DNA from: Oenanthe sinensis
Taxonomy: Eukaryota > Streptophyta > Magnoliopsida > Apiales > Apiaceae
Assembly: GCA_028671895.1 (NCBI GenBank)
Contig: CM053801.1
Coordinates: 13,987,375 to 14,051,374 of the forward strand
DNA length: 64,000 nucleotides
Reading direction: 5' to 3'
Below are positions 55,448 to 64,000 of this stretch, one piece after another; within the stretch, counting starts at the first letter, position 1; each line of letters starts with the position of its first letter. Position numbers and translations under genes: made by a program. The notes under the pieces were generated by a model that saw only the letters and a list, made by a program, of their open reading frames with translations, did not search any database and had not been told where the DNA came from.

Positions 55448-56187
55448 TCAAGAAGAAACACCCGCACAAGAGACTTCTTTTAGAGGAACAGATCCTGTAG
55501 GAGGGTGGCCGTCAACTGTAAAATAGCAATTTCTCACCATTGAACGAGAAAATGAAATTGGGAGATGAACAATGTGAACTTTCATATGAACTTTGATTTT
55601 GAGTGTGAAATAGTACTGCTGGTGGTTTTCTATTGATTGCTTTGTAGGACTATCTAATCTAAATTCTGGAATTTTTGCAAAAAAAGTGATGTCAACCATC
55701 TTTTCTTGATGAGTTTGGAGGGACAGCGGATGAAGATGACTCGAAATGTGTGTATCAATACTGAAAATAAGATCCGCTATGCCATCCCTGATATCCAAAC
55801 TCATTCTGGAATTTGGATTGTAGAATAAAACTGAAACAGAAATATTAAAAGAAGACACAGGGATATCACTAGTATTAAAACTAGTGATATCGGCAAGTGA
55901 AGGCTGCAAAGAGAGATAGGGGGCAGTAGGTCTGAAAAGACTAAAATAAATGAATACTAGTACCAACAGGGTGGAAAGGAAGAAGATAAAAATGCACAAA
56001 ATCAAACTAATAATACGATAGTTGAGGTTTCGAGGAATGATGATACGAATACGATCGGGTGAGACGATAGGAGGCGGAGATCGAATAGAAAAAGCTAAAG
56101 AAGATGATGATAAATACTGTCCCTCAGCATTTTCATCAATCTCATAAATGTATGAATTTTGTGAATCGATACTCGAGGTGTCCAGTG
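55448..56187 (-). CDS. LEA_2/NDR1-HIN1-like membrane protein, main (last) exon
   Basis: An open exon that starts at a TTTACAG| acceptor (56187) and ends at a stop at 55448. It encodes an N-terminal cytosolic stretch (ALDTSSIDSQNSYIYEIDEN, RSPPPIVSPDRIRI), one transmembrane helix (LILCIFIFFLSTLLVLVFIY) and an extracellular LEA_2 domain (ISVSVLFYNPNSRMSLDIRD; FRLDSPTKQSIEN; CYFTVDG). The type II arrangement is typical of NHL/LEA hydroxyproline-rich proteins at the plasma membrane. The exon enters in phase 1, which fits the phase-1 donors at 57224, 60571 and 61074 on the same strand; combined lengths are multiples of three (276, 271 or 299 codons including stop). A pseudogene copy lies at 16.3-16.8 kb. 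Confidence 0.75.
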
Positions 56188-57011
56188 CTGTAAAGTGTAA
56201 ACCATAAGTTCAAATTAGAATCCACTGTTGCCCAAACCATTGCTATTATAAAAATAATAATAATTATTATTATTATTAGTGAATATTCCAATTTTTTATT
56301 GTTATGATTATTAATTTAAGTTTTTTTTCTGAAAAATATTATGTTGGGCCCAATCAATTTTATCTAAATTTGTGAATTTGCTTATATCTTAGAGTAATTA
56401 TTATTATTATATTGTAAACAATATTATTATATATAATTATTCTCTATTCTGTTGTAAGTACCTAGTGTTCATAAGTACCTAGTGTTCAACGTGCTATTAA
56501 GATTAATTATTACAACTCCATTCTTGATATTGATACTAATATATTATCAGTAATGAAATTGGTATTGAAATTTGGAAAGAGACTCCGGTTCTTATTCGCA
56601 TATTTTTGTATTTTTGAATTAGTTAAATAATAATTAATCAGGTACGAATTAATAATCTTTTTTTCTATTTTAAATTATAATTATTAATATGAATTTTATA
56701 TTCATTTCTCTCCTTTTAAATTATTATTATTTATTAAATTTATTATCGAATCACTTTTATAAAATTATGACATTTGTAATGTGTACTTTTAATACGCAAT
56801 TCTATATTTGTTTCGTATTCATTATTTTTATAATTATTATTATCTTGATTCTTATATACTTATTTTATTTCACATTTTTTTTGCACTATTGTATTGTTTC
56901 GATTGAAAAGTCGGCAATTTTTGTAACATTTGTATTTAAAAAATTTAAACTATGTGTAGGAACAAATCATAGACACAATTTATTCAATTATATAAAAAAT
57001 ATATTTCTTAT
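56188..57011. other. AT-rich DNA, putative intron
   Basis: Low-complexity AT-rich sequence; the hydrophobic frame 56689-57015 has no family features. The flank AACCATTGCTATTATAAAAATAATAATA next to the exon acceptor recurs at 57330. Confidence 0.45.
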
Positions 57012-57300
57012 TTAAATTATGTTCATACTGGACATTTAGATATTATATATTCATAAAATTTGTTTCAGAAATATATCTTTGTTACGGGCTATGTTCGTAT
57101 TTGTGAAGATTCCTGAAACAAACTTTATGACAAAGTAATTAAAGATGATGCATAATTAAATTTAATATTAAAATGGTATTGAAGAGTGAAATATATGTAT
57201 GCATGTGAGTTGGGAGTTGGGACCTGGAGGTTGACGTGGGGGACTATCCACGCGTCTGGAGGTGCCCACCTGGCTAGTGCCCGTGTCAAGTGCTGTAAAC
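57012..57300. repeat. Segment duplicated at 60394-60643
   Basis: Both copies share AAATTATGTTCATAC.GGACATTTAG through GTTGGGAGTTGGGACCTGGAG to CACGCGTCTGGAGG.GCCCACCTGGCTAGT. A third, more distant relative lies near 61040-61165. Confidence 0.9.
57224..57292 (-). CDS. Candidate 69-bp symmetric cassette exon of the LEA_2 gene
   Basis: Bounded by TTTACAG| and CCAG|GTCCC, entering and leaving in phase 1. It encodes ALDTGTSQVGTSRRVDSPPR plus QPPG, a basic and proline-rich piece. The 5' part resembles the start of the main exon (CACTKGACAC) and the rest resembles exon 1b at 60571-60643, so it looks like a hybrid of the two. It could be included or skipped without changing frame. No transcript evidence is available. 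Confidence 0.35.
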
Positions 57301-58594
57301 CAAAAATTAACATTAAAATACACTATTAGCAAAACCATTGCTATTATAAAAATAATAATAGTTATTATTATTCGTGAATACTATTAGCAAATGTATAAAT
57401 ATCTTTATATTATTTAATGATATTGATTCCAACTTCTCTAATCGCAATCTATTCTATGTTGCAGACCCCTCTGCGGTTTGTGGTTGCAGCCCCTTAAGTT
57501 CTTATTTTTTTTGTTGCAAGCCCGCGATTTTAATTAAGTTGTTGCTGTGGTGAGTTTACATATAATTTTGTTTCAGCCTTATTTGCTGTTTATAAGAATT
57601 AAAAAGGCTATGCTTATGAGTTAATTTTTTAAATACAAGTTAATTTTATAGCCTAAAGTAATCTAATATTTATTTGCATAAGTAATGAGGAATACACTTG
57701 AGGCATGACCAAGTTGATTGTCCACCCATTGAATATCCAATCACATCAAATTTTATTCAAGCTTCCAATGTTAATTTGGATAGGAGTACCCTCTCCATAT
57801 ATAACCAGAACAATCAAATGAAACAATTTGAATCTCTAAGCTTTAATAACCTCTAGTTGCGTCTATGATGCAAATTCAAGGCAAACTCGTTATTCAGATT
57901 TATTATGTTTTAGTTGCAACTCATGCTGAAATGAGAGCTACTAGCATTCAGTTATTGCGGTATATTTCATTTGACATGTATATTTATATACAAGGTGGAA
58001 ATATTCTGTAACCTCAAGTAACTTGAAGTCTAGATTAATTTGATATATTCGTAATCCATTCCATTGATTTTTGTACCAGAACATGTTTATTTATATGTCT
58101 TTTAAAATATGTAATTAAAAGGTATGCAGAGATCCGAAATGAGTAGGTGTTATGAGAGCTACAGTGCACAACCAGAAATTGTACAAGAAATGACTGATGC
58201 AAATCAGGAACTTGGGGTACCTTTTATTGCCGGAAAGTAAGTAGTAAAGAACCCAGAACACTCTTCAGATTATATTTGAAGGCAAATACATGATAATCCT
58301 AAAGACTGACTCTCTGTTTTGAAATTTAAATTTTGAATGCAAACATTATTCATAGTGCATGTCTAATGATTTATTAAATTTAAACGTGATATATTTGCAT
58401 TGACTTGGCCATCCTATGAAAGCTCATATTTGCAACTGTGCTATTATTTCACATGTCCTGTTGTTTGTTGGATAGAAACTTAATACACTCGTATTTTTTA
58501 ATGAGCGCTTGGAGTAAATAAATTCTTAAAGTGCATTCTTTTTAGTGACAAAATATTGGTACAATTATATTATCTAGTGATACTGATTCAAGGT

Positions 58595-59659
58595 TTTCAC
58601 TTGATGTGGGTCGAATGTCGTTTGATGATCCAAAATTCTCTTTTGAAGAGCCTAGAGCTTCTTGAGATGGTTATTTGATTGGAAGGAATTTCCCCCGGCT
58701 TCCTCCTATGGTGGAAGATGATCCCCTGATATTCCAGTAGTAGTCCGGTAGTAGAGGATACAATAGTGGGAAATGGTTTTGGGAATGGAGATGAAGATGT
58801 ACCTGGTGGGTCTGCTCAGATTGGGGATTATTACTTGGATTCTTCGTCGAAAAGGAGAAAGATTCTTGATAGGTCTAGTTCGATTAAGAAGACGGCTGCA
58901 TTTGCAGAGATTGATGATATGAAGGTGGCTTTTAATGCCAAAGTGACACATGCAGTCATAGATTATGTTAATGGGGAAGAGAGTTGAATATGGATAGACA
59001 TTTGAGGGAGTTGAATCCAAATTATCTGAGAGATAACCGTTCGGGAACATTTGAATTGGGGTCTAGAGATAATGCTTCAATTATGGGGAATAATGGGGAT
59101 GGGAAAGAGTCAAAAAATCCGAGGAGATGGAATTAGAAAGTTTTGGGATTTATACTCCCTCGTGGAGGAGGGAATAAGGAGGAGGATGGTGAAAGGTGTA
59201 CTAGTAGACCAAGTGGGTATGAGAGGTCACTTTCAGGGGCTTGGCAAGAAGCATGAGCTTAGGAAGGATGGTAACAGAGAGGCGGAGGGGGCTTTTGATA
59301 AGAAGGAATTTCAAACTAATAGTAGTGTGAGCTGGAGGAACTCTTATAGTGTGGCTGGACCATTTGGTAGTATGAGGAAATCATGTATTAAGGTTAATGG
59401 AAATGAGAAGAAGAAGAAGAAAAAGGAGATTGTCTTGGAGCGGAATCAAAGTCTGAGGTACTCAACTAGTGACATTGATAATGGCATCTTACGTTTTTAC
59501 TTGACACCACTGAGAGGAAGTCGAAGGGGTGGATTGGGAAAAAGTAGGTCTAGTAACTCCCATTCAATTGTTGACTGCGACTCTACTAGATCCAAGTGGG
59601 TTTCAGGTTTAGTAATCTATGCACTCCCCATTACTGAAGGGCAGAAGGATTCGAGCTAA
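58595..59659 (+). pseudogene. OCTOPUS-like (DUF740) relic
   Basis: Blocks in order on the plus strand: RFSLDVGRMSFDDPKFSFEE then PRAS, a TGA, and DGYLIGRNFPRLPPM (58595-58710); GGSAQIGDYYLDSSSKRRKI and LDRSSSIKKTAAFAEIDDMK (58805-58925); LGSRDNAS, then NSSVSWRNSYSVAGPFGSMR (59310-59375), DIDNGILRFYLTPLRGSRRG and GLGKSRSSNSHSI. This is the arrangement of OPS/OPL membrane-associated proteins of phloem development. Several stops and frameshifts break it. It lies inside the putative LEA_2 intron on the opposite strand. Confidence 0.88.
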
Positions 59660-60393
59660 AGTTTATATAGGATAGCATGGCGGCCTTTGGTGATAAACCA
59701 ATACGTGCAAATAAAATAGAGGAGTTAGAGGAGTCGATAGATTCACAAAAAAAAAAACTCCCTTGAGTTATTGAGGACCCGTAACTTATCAGAAAGTATC
59801 TTTTTCGAGCACGCCTGCAAACTTCCTTATCCATGAAAGTTGTTTATTTGATCATATTAGCTAGCAACCATTATTTGCTTAAGTTGGGCTGAATGAATGT
59901 GGTATCTCTAAAGCTTTATATTATAAAGAAATTTTTTTTTTACTTGGGGGTCTGTAATGATAATTGGTATATGATAAATGTATGAGTTATTCTGTCATTG
60001 GAATGAACAGTGTTATTGGTTTTGTAAAGTCTGCAAGGAAATAACAAGCTGTTTCTTGATTGCAAATGTTTGTTACCATTGCAAATTTTCAAGTAAAGGC
60101 GTAGAAGTTCAATTATTTTAGATTCAAGGGTATACTTTTAGTCACAAAGGAAGCATAATCCTGCCTATTCCTTGTTCTGTAGCCATGCAACCTAATCTAG
60201 AAGATATGAGTTGCCCATTTTGCTAATGCTGTGAGGCAGTCATGTTTTCTTAAATTGCATCTTTATTTAGTAAGCAATTGAGGTTTGGTCATATTGGTCA
60301 TGTTTTTTTTTCGTATTGTTTTTTTAAAAAAACTATGTGTGTGATCAAATCGCAGATCTATTGAGTAAAATAAAAGTACTTTTCTTATTTAAA
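59660..60393. other. Non-coding DNA
   Basis: No gene recognised after the OPS relic. Confidence 0.5.
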
Positions 60394-60570
60394 TTATGTT
60401 CATACGGGACATTTAGATATTATATATATTTATAAAATTTGTTTCAGAAATACTATATATTTGTTACGGGTACTTTTATAACAAAGTAAAGATGATGCGT
60501 AATTAAATTTAATATTAAAATGGGAACTGAAGAATGAAATATATGTATGCAGTGAGTTGGGAGTTGGGAC

Positions 60571-60643
60571 CTGGAGATGGACGTGGGGGACTATCCACGC
60601 GTCTGGAGGGGCCCACCTGGCTAGTTCTGGCTTCTTCTGTCAT
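60571..60643 (-). CDS. Alternative first exon 1b of the LEA_2 gene
   Basis: ATG at 60643, 24 codons plus one base, donor CCAG|GTCCC (phase 1). It encodes MTEEARTSQVGPSRRVDSPP then RPSP. The start and rhythm match exon 1a (61074-61161). It can join the main exon in frame. Confidence 0.4.
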
Positions 60644-61073
60644 AGCTTCAATCATAATCTCCTTTCCCTTTCTTCTTTCTACAAACTCTGATCGCCATGC
60701 AAAAATACCAAACAAAAGAAAAATAATGAGTATTAAATTTGAGAATATGTTTATATTTTAGAATAATAATAAATATAATATAATTATATGCTCGTATATT
60801 GTGAACACTATTAGTTTAAAATCATAATTTATAATTGATAAAAATAAAGGACGGATTGGTTACTTGATTAGTTACATTTTTTTTCGAATACAGGACCATT
60901 AATGCCACTGAATTGGTAAATGGGCTACATTTATTTATTATATATTCTTACTCTTTATTCTTTATTTTTTATTAATAAACAAAATTCTCTTTTAAAAATA
61001 ATTTATCTCTTACACCCCTACTTTAAATTTTGTGAAAATTTCTGAAACAAACTTTAAAAAAAGGAAACTGAAC

Positions 61074-61161
61074 CTGGAGATGGAGGTGGAGGTGGAGGTG
61101 GAGTATGTGAGCTTCTGGATGTACTGCCCAGTTCAAACTGGCTAGTGTTGGCTTCTGTCAT
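61074..61161 (-). CDS. Candidate first exon 1a of the LEA_2 gene
   Basis: ATG at 61161, 29 codons plus one base, donor CCAG|GTTCAG (phase 1). It encodes MTEANTSQFELGSTSRSSHT followed by seven prolines and SP, the proline-rich cytosolic N-terminus expected for this family. It joins in frame to the main exon at 56187, which would need an intron of about 4.9 kb. Confidence 0.45.
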
Positions 61162-61199
61162 CCTGGATCTCTCGCGCAAGGATCTGCATGTATACGTAA

Positions 61200-62105
61200 T
61201 CTAGTTCAAATAGTAGTTGTAGCTAGTTGCTTGTCTTTAATTTGCTTTCGTCTAATTAACTAGTTTGATCCCACTTTTATGATCTTAATAGTTTTCAGTT
61301 TTAATGAGAGCAAAATGGTCTTTTAACACGATGCACACTTATTTTTATTTAAGTATAAATATAAATTATAATTTATTATTAAATTAATTCCTTTTATATA
61401 ATTCTAAAAGTTTAACAAGATTATATAAATGTAAATTATATTTATAATAAATTATCTTATATGATAATTATATTAAAGCATACTAATTTTTTATAAAATT
61501 ATAATTAATTAAAAACCATTCTAACTTACAATTATAAAATATATACTTTCCCATTTATCTCTCTCATTTCCCTCCGGGATCACCTCTTCACCACATCTTG
61601 AATTTATATTGTTTAAACGTTAAACAGTTTAATAAATACATAGCAATAATTTTATCTCTCATATAAAAATGTTTGTGGCCTTTCTTTTTATTAAAAAAAG
61701 GTGTTCATTTTATACCTATGAATTAATTTATATCCGGTACTAAAATTACAAAACTAATTTATATAATTTGTGTATATTAATATTTTTATAATTAATAGTA
61801 CTGAAATGCTCTTTAAATATTTACCGGTGTTAGCGATAGTCGACAGAAATACACACTCGGCTAGAATTTGAAAAAACACAAGTACACGTGCTAAATACCA
61901 AAGTTGGTGCACACAAAATGCATAACTGGATAACTATAGGTACTCACTCTGCATTTTACTCTATGGAAAATAAAAAAATTAAAGTGCAACGTATAATTTC
62001 ACACATCAATTATATCATACATTATACACAATCAAGTACGTGCTGTCTCTATTATCCTACATTTATGTGCCTATGAAATGAAATTAAACTACGTACTTAC
62101 CGGAA
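61200..62105. repeat. Non-coding segment repeated at 62835-63525
   Basis: The left part (GTTCAAATAGTAGTTGTAGC to TTTATGATCTT, 61202-61290) recurs almost unchanged at 62838-62922. The right part (TATGGAAAATAAAAAA to ACTTACCG, about 61962-62102) recurs in diverged form at 63406-63516. The order is kept, so a unit of roughly 1.5 kb was duplicated. Confidence 0.75.
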
Positions 62106-62834
62106 TCTTGCTAACACCAAATAGGAGGAGACGTGCTCACTGGAAGATGTTTGATTGGAGTGGGCACTTCTGGAAGAGTTCCCGGCCAGTACTATTGCAA
62201 CGAGCGCCAAAGTATAAGGTAGTCAATTAAGACGTCCAACTAACTATTCATATGATCAGGTACTGTGGGCACAAATTATAAGTCCTGGAAGATGAAAATG
62301 AGAAGATCAATGAGGCAAGGATGCAATGATATTTCTTATATGAGGACTTGAGAGAGTAAAATATTGTAAACAATGTAGAAATTAGTGGTGGAAATTAAGT
62401 TTAGCAGCTGATCAACTCATGACTCACACTTAACATTGAGCATTATATATATAATTTTATACAGTACTGTGTTGGCCGGTTTTAATGATTTCTAATAATA
62501 TGAACAATTGACACTTTCACTCTCCCAAACTTCCATCACATTTGGTGTTGACAGCCCATATGGATTCTAATTAGGGTATATTAACAAAAAGAATTCTTTA
62601 CCGAAAAAAGTAATCAACTTAATCATTTTTATAAAATAACTAATCAACTATTTTTTCACATAATAACCCAACAAACTTCTATTATTTATGATAAAAGGTT
62701 ATATAATTTAACCGTGGTTGAAGAATATTAAGTCTTTAACATTTATTTTATAAAAATTGTCAAATTTACATAAATTTTATATTTAATTTAATAAATTACA
62801 TAAATTTATATGTATACATTGATGAGCTTTAATA
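62106..62834. other. Intergenic DNA
   Basis: A minus-strand GATTCCG|GTAAGT donor-like site occurs at about 62098-62105, but no convincing exon could be tied to it. Nothing else was recognised. Confidence 0.4.
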
Positions 62835-63639
62835 TAGTTCAAATAGTAGTTGTAGCTAGTTGCTTGTCTTTAATTTGCTTTCGTCTAATTAACTAGTTTG
62901 ATCCCTCTTTTATGATCTTGTAAAACTTTCCCAGGCCTTGGCCTGTTTTAATCTAGTGATAATTAATTATCTAAAAAAGAAAATTAACCTGATACAGGAG
63001 TCATAATTAATCCGCTGTTTACTGTGAAGGGAAAGATGCATGGTCCCTGACTCCCTGGCTGGCTAGTTTATACATATACGTCTTTACCAAAATTGTAGTA
63101 TCAATATGCTACACTACACTGCACTACTCTCCAAGACATTTTCATTCAAATCATACTGCCTGCTCAATATTCAAAAGCCAGGCCAGGTTCTTTTTTCTTT
63201 TTTTAATTTGTACAGAATGTTTATAAGTTTTTGTTTGAATATCTCGACTATAATTATTAATTTCTTTGTTGAAACTAATGTGTTTAAAATTCCAAATCAA
63301 TAAATAAATTGTAACTCGATGGAATATTATATGGAGCTTAAATGTTTTAATTCGATTGCACCCGTGACCGGACCGTCCAAGTGCAAAACATATATACACA
63401 CAGGATATGGAAAATAAAAAAGTTAAATCACACATTAATTATATTATACATTTACACAAGCAAGTGTCTCTATTATCCATGTGCCTATGAAAAGAAACTA
63501 ATTAAACTACTTACCGAAATAAATTTATTATAACATTAGGGTTTAATTAGACAGAAAGGGAAAATTTTGAACAATTTTTTTTTTGCTAGCTAGGATGCAT
63601 GAAATGAATAAATCAGATTAATTGATTGGATATATATAT

Positions 63640-64000
63640 ATAGGGTCCTGCTCAAATAGAAAACAGCTTAAATGAGAAATAGAAAACCTTATCATTATAC
63701 CTGCCGCACCCACACACAAATTATATACACCCTCACATACACAATCCTATCTATTCTCCTCCGTTTTTAATTTGATTTTTCCCGACAATTGGCAAAGTTT
63801 TTTTCAAATCTAACTTCACCACATTTTTTTCCATCTCCCAACGATCAGTTTGCATACCATATGTGCTATATTTCGGCAAATATAATTTATAATTAAAATA
63901 AATTCGTCACTTATCAAATTCAAACTTCAATCACTAAATTATATTACAGAAACCACTAATTTGTATTATAGAAATCACTAATTTGTATTACAGAAATCAC
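63640..64000. mobile_element. End of a transposon related to the 18.2-21.9 kb element
   Basis: After a TATATATATA run the sequence reads AGGGTCCTGCTCAAATAGAA, then AACAGCTTAAATGAGAAATAG, resembling the TATATAGGGAGACTCGAGTGAGAAC end at 18190. The element continues past the window edge. Confidence 0.35.

Noticed and set aside
56689..57015. Hydrophobic 108-codon open frame suggesting a membrane protein
   Set aside because: The hydrophobicity follows from AT-rich ATT/TTA/TTT codons; no start context, homologue or conserved motif was seen.

Overview
The window is nuclear DNA from a flowering plant, most likely a eudicot. It is roughly two-thirds A+T, has short GT-AG introns, and is dense in LTR retrotransposons and MITEs. 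It also carries relics of plant-only families (TBL acetyltransferase-like, OCTOPUS/DUF740, VIN3-like, GLR, AHA H+-ATPase). An asterid is plausible from the repeat types, but the species cannot be fixed from this sequence alone. No rRNA, tRNA or CRISPR array was recognised.

Layout. 0.7-2.4 kb: an intact, intronless, shortened PRP28/RH21-type DEAD-box helicase (minus). 4.9-5.8 kb: end of a decayed Gypsy element. 6-18 kb: a decayed array of two-exon, secreted, cysteine-rich (defensin-like, DEFL) genes with an H+-ATPase relic on one side and a LEA_2/NHL relic on the other. One copy (10.2 kb) is intact; the others are broken by a MITE, deletions and a Copia element. 18.2-23.7 kb: a putative long non-autonomous DNA transposon, a Stowaway hairpin with a matching empty site, and a (TA)n tract. 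24.17-36.99 kb: one nearly intact, very young Sirevirus-type Copia element (minus) with 1.17-1.18 kb LTRs, gag, pol and a long extra ORF. 38.0-39.9 kb: a 5'-truncated L1-type LINE. 40.5-42.8 kb: a Gypsy-like element carrying an HSP70 fragment. 43.3-43.7 kb: a second intact DEFL gene. 45.3-55.0 kb: a chain of relics from unrelated single-copy-type genes (AHA, M1 aminopeptidase, VIN3-like, GLR, TBL, BCCIP), with a Copia remnant and a TRIM nested in the AHA relic. 55.4-61.2 kb: a LEA_2/NDR1-HIN1-like membrane protein gene (minus) whose exons are all phase-1 compatible and whose putative long intron holds an OCTOPUS-like pseudogene. 61.2-64 kb: duplicated non-coding segments and the edge of another transposon.

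How it fits together. Only four host genes look potentially functional: the helicase, the two DEFL genes and the LEA_2 gene. DEFL, AHA and LEA_2 sequences occur together in both the 6-17 kb and 43-56 kb blocks, which suggests an old segmental duplication later split by transposons. The DEFL copies share promoter, exon 1 and intron almost unchanged while the mature-peptide exon has diverged much more, the pattern expected of a defence or signalling peptide under diversifying selection. The Sirevirus carries a short palindromic word family (around TATCCATCGATGGATA and ATCAGTTGAT) spread through its LTRs, spacer and all three coding regions.
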